From contig JAHJKA010000062.1 of assembly GCA_018822545.1 (NCBI GenBank), positions 1 to 37,883 of the forward strand: a stretch of DNA of 37,883 nt. The letters are read 5' to 3'. Origin of the DNA: Pseudomonadota bacterium (GTDB lineage Bacteria; Desulfobacterota; Desulfobulbia; Desulfobulbales; SURF-16). A program made the translations under genes and the position numbers. The notes below the pieces were generated by a model that worked only from the letters and a program-made list of their open reading frames with translations, did no database searches and was not told the origin of the DNA. Shown here one piece after another: positions 16,987 through 26,273 of the stretch (position 1 is its first letter; each line of letters starts with the position of its first letter).

Positions 16987-17987
16987 AAAGTGTTGACACC
17001 AAAACCGAGGAGTTTCACCTCGGGCACCAGCAAGACCCCAAACTTTTTCTTCACCTCACCCTGGACAAGTTTCATCAGACCAATAAGATCATGGGCGCTG
17101 GCGTCACCGGTATTCACCAAAAAATTGGCGTGCAGGGGAGAAACCATGGCCCCGCCAAAACGAGCCCCTTTCAGACCTGCCTCATCAATGAGCTGACCGG
17201 CTGATTTTCCGTGCTCAGGATTTTTAAAAAAAGAACCACAACTCGCTTCTTTCGGCTGGCATTGCTTTCTGTTAGCCACCAGCTGCTGACAGGCCTTTTT
17301 GATAGCCACCTTATCCGCCCGGAGCAGATGAAAAACTCCTTCCACAGCAATACGACCCGTGGGCTCACCCCAGGAACGATAGCTATAGTGGAAGTTATCG
17401 ATATCCTTGACGACATAGTCGCCGTTTTCATCCATAACCGTCACCGAAGTCAACACCTGGGAGATTTCAGATCCCCAGGCCCCGGCGTTCATGACCAAAG
17501 CGCCGCCAACTGTCCCGGGAATTCCGGCCGCAAACTCTAAACCGCTAAGGCCCTGCTCAATGCACCAGGCAACCAGACGGCCCAGACTGCATCCGGCTTC
17601 AACCTTGACATAAACCCTGTCCGCTACCTCTTTGATCACCTCGATATTGGCAAACCTTCTGCCCACAATCAGGGTGATGCCGCACAATCCTTCGTCTGCC
17701 ACCAGTATGTTTGAGCCACCACCGATAAGACGGCAAGGGATGTTGAGTCGTTTAATGCCTTTCAGCAACTGGGCCAATTCGTTGATGCCGGTGGGAAAGA
17801 TAATGGCCTCCGCCTTGCCGCCCACCCGGTAGGTGGTGAAATTGGCCATATCATGATTCCACAAAACCTCACCAGACCAGAAATCGATCATCTCATCGTT
17901 AAATGCCGCAGCCCATACCGGCAGCGCACAGCTGGCATATCCCTCAGACATACTGCTCTCGTCTAATCCAAACACCACTGATTCCAT
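16983..17987 (-). CDS. murB: UDP-N-acetylmuramate dehydrogenase MurB
   Basis: About 334 residues. It reduces UDP-GlcNAc-enolpyruvate to UDP-MurNAc with FAD and NADPH. The FAD-binding region (TTYRVGG; IGGGSNILVADEG; AAGIPGTVGGALVMNAGA) and the catalytic serine in CGSFFKNP are present, as is the C-terminal glutamate in VPEVKLLGF; this pattern is the type II MurB. About 45 residues precede TTYRVGG, somewhat longer than usual. The frame is open to 18011, but the ATG at 17987 has GGGAG five bases upstream and is preferred. It overlaps ftsQ by 4 bp. Confidence 0.94.
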   Translation of the reverse strand: MESVVFGLDESSMSEGYASCALPVWAAAFNDEMIDFWSGEVLWNHDMANFTTYRVGGKAEAIIFPTGINELAQLLKGIKRLNIPCRLIGGGSNILVADEGLCGITLIVGRRFANIEVIKEVADRVYVKVEAGCSLGRLVAWCIEQGLSGLEFAAGIPGTVGGALVMNAGAWGSEISQVLTSVTVMDENGDYVVKDIDNFHYSYRSWGEPTGRIAVEGVFHLLRADKVAIKKACQQLVANRKQCQPKEASCGSFFKNPEHGKSAGQLIDEAGLKGARFGGAMVSPLHANFLVNTGDASAHDLIGLMKLVQGEVKKKFGVLLVPEVKLLGFGVNTL

Positions 17988-18043
17988 GATCTCTCCCTTG
18001 CCTGCCGACAACTTCTGCCTGTTTCGGTAAAGACTTCACCCTG

Positions 18044-19426
18044 TCACATTTCCTGCTCAAGCAGGCGTAAAAGCTCTTCACCTGCCCTGTAGACATTGCC
18101 TGCCCCTAGGGTCACAACCACATCCCCATCCACCAAGAGCGGCAAGACAGCCTGAGGCAAGTCCTCTACGGATTCTGTCTGATACACTTCCCGCTGTCCC
18201 CTTTCTTTAATGGCCGCAACAAGGTTGGCAGAATTAACCCCTTCAATGGGCATTTCACTGGCCGGATAAATTTCAGTGAGAATCAACACATCGGCTGCGT
18301 GAAATGCCGTACAAAATTCCTTAAACAGCGCCTGGGTTCTGGTATAGCGATGGGGCTGAAACAAAACGACCAGCCGCCTGTCTGGCCACGCATCTTTTAA
18401 AGCGCTTAGCGTGGCCTTAATCTCAGTGGGATGATGGCCATAATCGTCAATAACGGTAATATTCTTATATTCACCCTTGTTCTGCAGACGACGCTGCACC
18501 CCGTTGAACTTGGACAGGCCAGCGGCGATGGTCGCAAAATCGATATCAAGCTCCAGACCGACCGCCACGGCGGCAAGGGCATTATAGACATTATGAATAC
18601 CTGGAAATTGCAGGGTCACTTCGCCAAGTACTTCACGGCCGACGCAGACATCAAACCGTGAGCCAAAGCCGAGCTTATCGATTTTTCGGGTATGGACATC
18701 GGCCTGAGCCGTCAGTCCATAGGTAATCACCCTCTTTTTAATTTCCGGCAACAGCTCAGCAATATTATTGCAGTCAAGACAGAGAATAGCGGCGCCATAA
18801 AAGGGTATTTTGTTGATAAACTGGAGGAACACCGCCTTTATCTCTTCGATATTGTGATAATAGTCGAGATGTTCAAGGTCAATATTGGTTACCACCTCAA
18901 CCACTGGGGTCAGATGGAGAAAAGAGCCGTCACTCTCATCCGCCTCAGCAACCAGAAACTCACCTTCGCCAAGTTTCGCATTGGTGCCAAGGCTGTTTAC
19001 CTTGCCGCCGATGACCACTGTGGGGTCTAGGTTGGCCTCGGCAAGAACAGCGCCAACCAGCGAGGTGGTTGATGTTTTGCCATGGGAGCCTGCAATACCG
19101 ATCCCAAATTTCTTAAGACGCATGAGCTCAGCCAGCATCTCAGCCCTGGGGATCACGGGAATTCCGGCCTCAATTGCGGCCAGCACTTCCGGGTTGTCTT
19201 TACGGACCGCCGTTGATGTCACCACCACCTCGGCTCCGGTAATCCAGGCAGCGTCATGCCCCTCATGCACCACACCACCCAAATCTGCCAGCCGCTTGGT
19301 GATATCGCTTGTTGCCAGATCGGAACCACTGACCCGATAGCCAAGGTTAAGGAGGAGTTCGGCAATACCACTCATGCCGATACCGCCAATGCCAACAAAA
19401 TGTATGTGTTTATTCTTTTTGTACAC
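18044..19426 (-). CDS. murC: UDP-N-acetylmuramate--L-alanine ligase MurC
   Basis: This 460-residue Mur ligase adds L-Ala to UDP-MurNAc with ATP. The N-terminal UDP-binding motif is [17 protein letters not shown] (about 9-25), the ATP loop is [16 protein letters not shown], and the central domain has [12 protein letters not shown] and [13 protein letters not shown]. The C-terminal domain carries [14 protein letters not shown] and FQPHRYTRT, typical of MurC. It lies 15 bp after murG and is followed by murB. No ddl gene is present between murC/murB and ftsQ, where many bacteria carry one. Confidence 0.97.
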   Translation of the reverse strand: MYKKNKHIHFVGIGGIGMSGIAELLLNLGYRVSGSDLATSDITKRLADLGGVVHEGHDAAWITGAEVVVTSTAVRKDNPEVLAAIEAGIPVIPRAEMLAELMRLKKFGIGIAGSHGKTSTTSLVGAVLAEANLDPTVVIGGKVNSLGTNAKLGEGEFLVAEADESDGSFLHLTPVVEVVTNIDLEHLDYYHNIEEIKAVFLQFINKIPFYGAAILCLDCNNIAELLPEIKKRVITYGLTAQADVHTRKIDKLGFGSRFDVCVGREVLGEVTLQFPGIHNVYNALAAVAVGLELDIDFATIAAGLSKFNGVQRRLQNKGEYKNITVIDDYGHHPTEIKATLSALKDAWPDRRLVVLFQPHRYTRTQALFKEFCTAFHAADVLILTEIYPASEMPIEGVNSANLVAAIKERGQREVYQTESVEDLPQAVLPLLVDGDVVVTLGAGNVYRAGEELLRLLEQEM

Positions 19427-19441
19427 GTTCCTTTATCCTTG

Positions 19442-20536
19442 CTACATAGTGCCCGAGTTGGCAGTTGCCAGATCCAAGCATTGGCGGACTATATTCTTGG
19501 CGGCATCAGGCTCGCCCAGGCGATGGGCCATGGTGGCCATTCTTTCTCTTTTGGGCTGATTTTCAACAAGCTCAAGAATAATCTTGGCAAGATCCATCCC
19601 CGAAGTCTCCCCTTCCATGCATTTTATGGCAGCGCCACCCTGTACCAGCCAGTCGGCATTGAGCTCCTGATGATTATCGGCCGCATGGGGATAGGGCACC
19701 AGAATCATCGGTTTCCCCATGACCGTTAATTCGGCAAGACTCGTTGCCCCGGCCCGGGCCACCACCAGATCGGCCTTAGCGAGAACAAAGGGCATCTGGT
19801 TAAAAAATGATGCGACCTTGGCGGGGATGCCTACCTCTTCATACGCAGCCCGAACTGTTTTAACATCCTGCTTACCGGTCTGATGAATGATATTAAAACC
19901 CTCTGGAAAGGTTCTTTTAATTAAGCGCACCCCATCAATCATCATCATATTTATGCTATGGGCACCCAAGGAACCACCCATGACCACCAGGGTAAAACTC
20001 TCACCCCTTTTCTCGCCACCCGCCATGGCCCTGACCTCTTTGCGGACCGGATTTCCGGTGAGGACGCATTTATCACTCGGGAAACGCCTATCACTGCCAG
20101 GGATCGAGATGAATATTTTCCTGACAATTTTGGCAAGCATTCGGTTGGCAAGGCCCGGCACCGAGTTCTGCTCATGAATACAGGTCGGTATCTGCATCAA
20201 CCAGGCAGCAAGAAGAACCGGGCCGGTCACATAACCACCCACCCCTAAAACCACATCTGGCCTAAACTTTCTGATAATCTGCCAGGCATGCAAGAAGCTC
20301 ATGGGCAGCTTTAGCAGGGCAATCAACTTCTGCACTATGGACTTGCCTTTTATGCCTTGACTCTGCAAGGGTACAAAGGGGAAGGACCGGCCTTTCAGAA
20401 CCTTGGCGTCGGTTTCACGGTCTGTTGCCACAAAGAGCACAGCGCAATGGGCCACCGAATGGAGAATCTCTTCTGCCACGGCAATCCCCGGAAAAAGATG
20501 ACCTCCTGTTCCTCCACCGCTGATTATTATTCGCAT
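19442..20536 (-). CDS. murG: Lipid II synthase MurG (UDP-GlcNAc transferase)
   Basis: About 364 residues, GT28 family, acting at the inner face of the membrane to convert lipid I to lipid II. The N-terminal SGGGTGGHLFPGIAVAEE is the G-loop, VLGVGGYVTGPVLLAAW the acceptor-site region and VVMGGSLGAHSINMMM the second G-loop. VVARAGATSLAELTVMGKP and VPYPHAADNHQELNADWL bind the donor. The frame is open to 20602, but the ATG at 20536 starts exactly at the conserved MRIIISGGGTGGH, 17 bp after the murD stop. ftsW, normally between murD and murG, is missing. Confidence 0.96.
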   Translation of the reverse strand: MRIIISGGGTGGHLFPGIAVAEEILHSVAHCAVLFVATDRETDAKVLKGRSFPFVPLQSQGIKGKSIVQKLIALLKLPMSFLHAWQIIRKFRPDVVLGVGGYVTGPVLLAAWLMQIPTCIHEQNSVPGLANRMLAKIVRKIFISIPGSDRRFPSDKCVLTGNPVRKEVRAMAGGEKRGESFTLVVMGGSLGAHSINMMMIDGVRLIKRTFPEGFNIIHQTGKQDVKTVRAAYEEVGIPAKVASFFNQMPFVLAKADLVVARAGATSLAELTVMGKPMILVPYPHAADNHQELNADWLVQGGAAIKCMEGETSGMDLAKIILELVENQPKRERMATMAHRLGEPDAAKNIVRQCLDLATANSGTM

Positions 20537-20553
20537 GGCGCTCGAATCTCTTG

Positions 20554-21972
20554 TTAAACCGCTTTCTGGAGAGGAGGCTTGACGCCACATGATGAAGCGC
20601 ATCCCCCCTTCCCTGCTTTTAACGCTGCCACAGCATGCTGAAAAACCCTGCCGCGCTCGGCATAACCACTAAACATGTCAAAGCTTGCACAGGCTGGCGA
20701 CAACAAGACAACCTCACCTGGCTGGGCCATACGTGCGGCCTGCCTCACTGCCTCATCCATGCTGGACGCCCGTACTATCTCGACCAAGTCGCCGTAAGCC
20801 GCCGCCATCTTGTCAGCCGCCTCACCGATGACAATCAAGGTCTTTACCTTGGTTTTGATTTCTTTTGAGATAAGTCCATAATCGCCACCCTTGTCCCTGC
20901 CGCCAGCAATGAGATGAACCGGGTTTTTCATCCCGGTGAGTGCTGATTGCAGCGCGCCAATATTTGTCGCCTTCGAGTCATCAATATAGACAACGTCATT
21001 GATTGTCGCCACATGGGTAAGACGGTGCTCAAGGGGTTTAAAGCCTGCCAGTCCTTTGACGATCGCTTCGGATGGACAGCCCATCAGCCTCACCGCCATT
21101 ATGGCAGCCAGGCAATTATCACTGTTTGGATAGCTGCTCAACACTTCTGGCAAGGCATACTCTTCCACCGCTTGTTGGGGAAATTGGATCATGGCCTTGC
21201 TGCCTATCAAGTGGGCCTGACTGCTCTTTTTACGGCCAAACTCCCTTATTGTTGAAGGAATCTCTGCCAGCCTTTTTTTAATAAGGGGATCATCACCATT
21301 TATAACGGCAAGATCATCGCGTTTTTGTCGCCTGAAGATTCGCATCTTCGATTCTGCATAGGCCTCATAAGAAGCATACCTGTCCAGATGGTCAGGACTG
21401 ATATTCAAAAGTACGGCAACGTGGGGGTGAAAGCTATAGGCAGTGTCAAGCTGGAAACTGCTGACCTCAAGGACCAGCACATCGGCTGGGGCAGCGCTTA
21501 CCACAAAGTCGCAAAGGGGAGTGCCGATATTGCCGCCGACAAAAACCTTCCGTCCTGCCGCCTGCAGAAGCTCACCGATCATCGTGGTGACTGTGGTTTT
21601 GCCATTGGTGCCGGTCACAGCGATGATATCAATATCAGTAAAGAGCGCGCCGAGCTCAAGCTCGCCGATAACCGGTATATTTTTGTCTGTGGCAGCAACA
21701 AGTTCCGGCATATCAAGGGGAACACCCGGGCTGACCACAATGCCTTGCGCGCAGAGAAAGGTCTTGAGGTCATGGCCGCCAAACTCTTGAAAAACCTTAT
21801 GATCCTCAAGCCACTGCTGGTCTCCTTGACTGAGCTTCGCAAGAGGCCCGCCATCACTTATGGCAAGCTGACATCCTTGGGCCTCAAGCAGACGCAAGGC
21901 CGCCATGCCGGAGCGGCCAGCGCCAACCACCAGAATGTTTTTATTTTTTATGAAAAAATCTGCGTCTATCAT
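20554..21972 (-). CDS. murD: UDP-N-acetylmuramoylalanine--D-glutamate ligase MurD
   Basis: This 472-residue Mur ligase adds D-Glu to UDP-MurNAc-L-Ala. The N-terminal Rossmann-like domain has ILVVGAGRSGMAALRLLEAQG (about 14-34). The ATP loop is VTGTNGKTTVTTMIGELL. LEVSSFQLDT, NISPDHLDRY and VVYIDDSKATNIGALQSAL are family motifs, and the C-terminus has AGGRDKGGDYG and LLSPACASFDMFSGYAERG. It lies 29 bp after mraY. The next gene is murG, not ftsW. Confidence 0.97.
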   Translation of the reverse strand: MIDADFFIKNKNILVVGAGRSGMAALRLLEAQGCQLAISDGGPLAKLSQGDQQWLEDHKVFQEFGGHDLKTFLCAQGIVVSPGVPLDMPELVAATDKNIPVIGELELGALFTDIDIIAVTGTNGKTTVTTMIGELLQAAGRKVFVGGNIGTPLCDFVVSAAPADVLVLEVSSFQLDTAYSFHPHVAVLLNISPDHLDRYASYEAYAESKMRIFRRQKRDDLAVINGDDPLIKKRLAEIPSTIREFGRKKSSQAHLIGSKAMIQFPQQAVEEYALPEVLSSYPNSDNCLAAIMAVRLMGCPSEAIVKGLAGFKPLEHRLTHVATINDVVYIDDSKATNIGALQSALTGMKNPVHLIAGGRDKGGDYGLISKEIKTKVKTLIVIGEAADKMAAAYGDLVEIVRASSMDEAVRQAARMAQPGEVVLLSPACASFDMFSGYAERGRVFQHAVAALKAGKGGCASSCGVKPPLQKAV

Positions 21973-22001
21973 TGCCTGTATTTATGCCTTTGCGCCTTTG
22001 A

Positions 22002-23081
22002 TTACCGAAGTTTCAAGGTGGCCAGAGCCATGAGACCGAAAATAATTGAGATTATCCAGAACCGCACCACAACCTTGGGTTCTACCCAGCCTTTTTTCTC
22101 AAAATGATGATGGAAAGGGGCCATAAGAAAAATACGCTTGCCCCCGGAAACCTTAAAATAACCAACCTGGAGAATCACCGAGATCGCCTCCATGACAAAG
22201 ATGCCCCCCACCAAGGCCAGCAGCACTTCCTGCTTGGTGACAATGGCCACCGTGCCCAAGGCGCCGCCGATGGACAGGGAGCCAACATCCCCCATAAACA
22301 TCTGGGCCGGAAAAGCGTTAAACCACAAAAAACCAAGGCTTGCGCCAGCCAGAGCCCCACAGAAGATAACCACCTCACCAGCGCCGGGCACATGGGGAAT
22401 CTGGAGATATGCAGCCAGTCCCACATGCCCTGCCAGATAGGAAAACAAGAGATAGACAGCGCTGGTGACCACGGTGGGACCAGCCGCAAGGCCATCCAGG
22501 CCATCGGTCAGATTAACGGCGTTGGATGCTCCCACAACCACGAACATGACAAAGGGGATATACAACACCCCAAGGTCAGGCTGAAACCATTTGAAAAAGG
22601 GAATACTGAGCTGGGTTGAATAGGATGGCTGGGTGGCAATAAAGATCCCGGCCACAAGAGCCCCAGCCACCTGCAGAATGATCTTGCCCTTGCCGCTTAA
22701 ACCCTTGGAATTTTGTTTTTTGATTTTGCAATAGTCATCCCAGGCACCGATCATGGCATACCAGACTGTCACCCCCAGGATAATCCAGACATAGACGTTG
22801 GAAAGATCAACCCAAAGCAGGGTTCCGCTGAGCAGTCCAAGGAGAATGAGGAGACCACCCATGGTAGGCACCCCTTGCTTGCTGAAATGAGATTCCGGGC
22901 CGTCATCACGTACAACCTGGCCAACCTGATTTCTCTGCATCAGCCTGATAAAAGGTCTGCCGCAGTAGAGCACTATCAAAAATGCGGTGATAGTCGCCCC
23001 GATGCCGCGCAGGGTAATATAACGGAAGACATTAAAGCCTCCGAAAATAGTATGGAGCGGATAGAGAAGATGATAGAGCAT
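22002..23081 (-). CDS. mraY: Phospho-N-acetylmuramoyl-pentapeptide-transferase MraY
   Basis: This 359-residue polytopic membrane enzyme makes lipid I from UDP-MurNAc-pentapeptide and undecaprenyl phosphate. About ten hydrophobic segments are seen. Diagnostic stretches are SKQGVPTMGGLLIL, WDDYCKIKKQNSKGLSGKGK (acidic pair and basic loop), ASNAVNLTDGLDGLA, NAFPAQMFMGDVGSLSIGG and FLMAPFHHHFEKKGW (HHH motif). All are intact, so it should be active. It lies 124 bp after murF; nothing recognisable fills that gap. Confidence 0.97.
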   Translation of the reverse strand: MLYHLLYPLHTIFGGFNVFRYITLRGIGATITAFLIVLYCGRPFIRLMQRNQVGQVVRDDGPESHFSKQGVPTMGGLLILLGLLSGTLLWVDLSNVYVWIILGVTVWYAMIGAWDDYCKIKKQNSKGLSGKGKIILQVAGALVAGIFIATQPSYSTQLSIPFFKWFQPDLGVLYIPFVMFVVVGASNAVNLTDGLDGLAAGPTVVTSAVYLLFSYLAGHVGLAAYLQIPHVPGAGEVVIFCGALAGASLGFLWFNAFPAQMFMGDVGSLSIGGALGTVAIVTKQEVLLALVGGIFVMEAISVILQVGYFKVSGGKRIFLMAPFHHHFEKKGWVEPKVVVRFWIISIIFGLMALATLKLR

Positions 23082-23205
23082 GTAAAACCTGAAGTTATCT
23101 GAATATGATCAGTTTAATGGACAACCTGCCAAGGGGCTTCCAGGGCTTGAAGAGGCTGGCAAGAATACACTTTTTCTTCCTGCCGCCCTCAGCTTTAGCC
23201 TTTAA

Positions 23206-24696
23206 TCACCCCAATTCGCGCTGGAGGCCATCAATAATTTTTTCCATACACATGCCCCGCGATCCTTTCACCAGGAAATAATCACCCTTGCCAAAGGTTT
23301 TTTCTTCCATACACTCAAAAATTGTCTGCAAAATCGCTTCCTTATCTGGAAGCCGATGCACCTGCCGCAAGGGCATTGAGGCATCCATGGCACCTTGAGC
23401 AACAATTTTCGAATACTCACCGTACACCAAAAGATAATCGAAGCCCTTGCAGGCAACCATCTCGCCAAGGCGACGGTGGGCCTTCTCACTTTCAGCGCCG
23501 AGTTCGAGCATATCGCCTAAAATCGCAATGGTTTTATGCTCACCACGAATAGCCTGCACCGTGTCAAAGGCTGCCATCATGGACGCCGGATTGGCGTTAT
23601 AGCAATCGTTAATAATTTTGAGCCCGCCAATATCCATAATCTGGAGACGTTTATCAAAGGCCTTAAATTTTTCCAGCCCCTCGACAATCTGGGCCATCTC
23701 CAAACCTGCACCATGGGCAATGGCTGCAGCAGCCAAGGCATTAGAAACATTATGCTCACCCAGAACGCCGATCTGCAGCCTGAGCCGTTCCGCACCAATA
23801 TGCAGGGTAAATGCCATTCCCTTTTCGCCCATATTCTTGACATGGGTGGCCCGGATAAAGGCCTTGGAATTACGACCATAGGAAATTTGGTCCTGATGCA
23901 TCTTTCTGGCCAGGCTGCGCACCATCTTGTCATCGTAATTGACGCAGATTTTTGACCATGAGTTACAGCCGGCAAAGAGTTCACCCTTGGCCCGGGCCAC
24001 ACCCTCAACAGAGCCAAGGCCTGAGAGATGGGCAGCTTGGACATTGACGATGCAGGCAATATCTGGATCAGCAATTTCTGTCATTCTGGCGATCTCGCCG
24101 GATCGATTCATGCCCATTTCAAGCACTGCCACATCATGACGATTATCTACCGGTAAAAGCGACAGGGGCATACCAATGAGATTATTAAAATTACCCTTTG
24201 TTTTTAAGACGTTGAACTCTTGCCCAAGGATGGTTGCCGTCATCTCCTTTACCGATGTTTTTCCTGAACTACCAGTAATGGCCACCACCTTGAGATCCGT
24301 CACCGTGGCCCGCCGATAGGCAGCAAGATCACCCAGAGCCCGCAACGTATCATCCACCTGAACAACCGTGACATCGACGCCCTCAGGAATGGTTTCGACA
24401 ATGATGCCGCCGGCGCCCTTACGCACCGCATCCAGGGCAAACTCGGCCCCATCAAAATTGGCGCCGGACAAGGCAAGAAACAAATCGCCTTTCTCGATGG
24501 TGCGGGTATCAGTGGAGACATTGGCAAAGGTCGCTTTTGCCGGGCCAGACACATACCTGCCCCCGGTGGCCAGCAAGACATCGCTTAATTTCCAGATCAA
24601 TTTCTCCACCACGGCATCTCCTTGCGATACTCCTGTCATGCCTGTTGGCGCCGCTGTACTCACTGATCGAACGTCTCTGCAACTTAAAGTTTCCAT
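23206..24696 (-). CDS. murF: UDP-MurNAc-tripeptide--D-Ala-D-Ala ligase MurF
   Basis: About 496 residues. It adds D-Ala-D-Ala to the nucleotide tripeptide. The N-terminal domain has STDTRTIEKGDLFLALSG, the ATP loop is AITGSSGKTSVKEMTATIL, and the body has NLIGMPLSLL, LEMGMNRSGEIARMT, NDCYNANPASMMAAF and ILGDMLELGAESEKAH. The frame is open to 24750, but the ATG at 24696 has GAGGAG just upstream and 26 bp to the murE stop. The first 35 residues before the UDP-binding domain look like a poorly conserved extension. Confidence 0.95.
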   Translation of the reverse strand: METLSCRDVRSVSTAAPTGMTGVSQGDAVVEKLIWKLSDVLLATGGRYVSGPAKATFANVSTDTRTIEKGDLFLALSGANFDGAEFALDAVRKGAGGIIVETIPEGVDVTVVQVDDTLRALGDLAAYRRATVTDLKVVAITGSSGKTSVKEMTATILGQEFNVLKTKGNFNNLIGMPLSLLPVDNRHDVAVLEMGMNRSGEIARMTEIADPDIACIVNVQAAHLSGLGSVEGVARAKGELFAGCNSWSKICVNYDDKMVRSLARKMHQDQISYGRNSKAFIRATHVKNMGEKGMAFTLHIGAERLRLQIGVLGEHNVSNALAAAAIAHGAGLEMAQIVEGLEKFKAFDKRLQIMDIGGLKIINDCYNANPASMMAAFDTVQAIRGEHKTIAILGDMLELGAESEKAHRRLGEMVACKGFDYLLVYGEYSKIVAQGAMDASMPLRQVHRLPDKEAILQTIFECMEEKTFGKGDYFLVKGSRGMCMEKIIDGLQRELG

Positions 24697-24722
24697 TTTT
24701 TCTCCTCGAACCCTTGAAAGTT

Positions 24723-26273
24723 TCAGGCCGCGCCTGCAGCCTTCCCCCAAACTTTTTCAAGTTCCTGTTTCGCCTCAAGGCGATCATCAAAATGCACCTT
24801 GCCGGAACGGGTGAGCTGATAATCCTCATGCCCCTTGCCACTTATCAGCACCACATCGTTCCTCTTAGCCAGGTTTATCGCGCCTGCAATGGCCTGTTGC
24901 CGCGATGCAATTACGAGGTATTCCTTTCCCTGCCCCTTCAGGAAATCCACCTCAACTCTTCTGCCGCCACTTTTCTTCATGCCGGCTTCAATTTCTGTCA
25001 AAATCTGATCAGGATCTTCGGTGCGCGGATTGTCCGAAGTGGCAATAGCCACATCGGCATACTGCACTGCAATGGCGCCCATCAACGGCCTCTTGCCACG
25101 GTCTCTGTCACCACCACAACCAAACACCACCATCAGTCGCCCCTGAGTTAAGGGCTTAATCGTCGCCAATACATTTTCAAGAGCGTCTGGGGTGTGGGCG
25201 TAATCAACAATAATTTTAGGATGATCCACGCCTGGCACCTGCACCATTTCCATTCGCCCCGGCGCACCGGAACATTGTTCAATCGCCCTCCGCATCACTG
25301 GCACAGGAACATCCAGCCCTTGAGCCACCCCAAGAACGCCGAGGATATTACGGATGTTAAAAGCGCCAACCAGCGGCGAGGCAAACTGCTTCTTTTCACC
25401 ACCCATAGTGACTTCCATGGTGATCCCGGCCAGGGAAAGTTGCTCGTTTAAGCTGTCAATCATCTGCCCTTTGCCACAGGTCATGATCTGTTTTGTGCCC
25501 TCAGCCTTAAGTATTTCATACAACCGTGCTCCCCAGCTGCCCCCTCCTTCACTGACGATCACGGCCAGGCCATTTTTCTTTAAATAACGGGTAAAGAGTC
25601 TTGTCTTAGAGTCAAAATACCGCTCCATATCACCATGAAAATCGAGATGTTCTCGACTTAAGTTGGTAAACAGGGCTATATCAAAATTGATGCCTGCCAC
25701 CCTGCCCTGCTCCAGAGCATGGGAGGAGACCTCCATAATTACGTGACTGACCCCGGCATCAACCATCTCAGCAAGCAGCCCTTGGAGCTGCACAGGGTCT
25801 GGCGTGGTATGGCTCGACTCCCGGCAGATACCGCCAAATCTGAAATTTACCGTGCCAATTACTCCCGGACTGCCCCCCGCCTCGACCAGTATCTCTTCGA
25901 GAAGATAGGTACAGGTAGTCTTGCCATTGGTACCGGTGATCCCGATAACGGTCATCCGTTCTGCCGGATTGCCGTAAAAAGCCGCGGCCAGTTTGCCAAG
26001 GACGGCTCCGGTATCGGCCACCTTGATCTGCGGAACGCCAAGATCACCCGCGCCGCTGTCCTCGTTGATTACCACGGCGCCGGCGCCGGCAGTAACCGCC
26101 TGCCGGAGATAGTCGTGTCCATTGACGTTTACACCCACCACAGCCACAAAGAGACTGCCCGGTTGCACCAGACGCGAATCAGCAGTTATTGAACTGACCT
26201 CAACGCCTGCCACCTCATCACCGGAGGCATAGTCAATACCCGCCAGGATGTCGCCAAGGAGCCTGGCCTTCAT
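24723..26273 (-). CDS. murE: UDP-MurNAc-L-Ala-D-Glu--meso-diaminopimelate ligase MurE
   Basis: This 516-residue Mur ligase adds the third residue of the stem peptide. The N-terminal SSITADSRLVQPGSLFVAVVG binds UDP, the ATP loop is GITGTNGKTTCTYLLEEIL, and the middle has EVSSHALEQGRVAGINFD and FTNLSREHLDFHGDMERYF. The motif SDNPRTEDP (DNPR) is the signature for meso-diaminopimelate rather than lysine, pointing to a Gram-negative-type wall. The start overlaps the ftsI stop by 4 bp (ATGA). Confidence 0.97.
   Translation of the reverse strand: MKARLLGDILAGIDYASGDEVAGVEVSSITADSRLVQPGSLFVAVVGVNVNGHDYLRQAVTAGAGAVVINEDSGAGDLGVPQIKVADTGAVLGKLAAAFYGNPAERMTVIGITGTNGKTTCTYLLEEILVEAGGSPGVIGTVNFRFGGICRESSHTTPDPVQLQGLLAEMVDAGVSHVIMEVSSHALEQGRVAGINFDIALFTNLSREHLDFHGDMERYFDSKTRLFTRYLKKNGLAVIVSEGGGSWGARLYEILKAEGTKQIMTCGKGQMIDSLNEQLSLAGITMEVTMGGEKKQFASPLVGAFNIRNILGVLGVAQGLDVPVPVMRRAIEQCSGAPGRMEMVQVPGVDHPKIIVDYAHTPDALENVLATIKPLTQGRLMVVFGCGGDRDRGKRPLMGAIAVQYADVAIATSDNPRTEDPDQILTEIEAGMKKSGGRRVEVDFLKGQGKEYLVIASRQQAIAGAINLAKRNDVVLISGKGHEDYQLTRSGKVHFDDRLEAKQELEKVWGKAAGAA

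Noticed and set aside
21325..22107. Plus-strand open frame of 260 codons opposite murD
   Set aside because: Antisense to the conserved MurD coding region with no domain signature; treated as a shadow frame.
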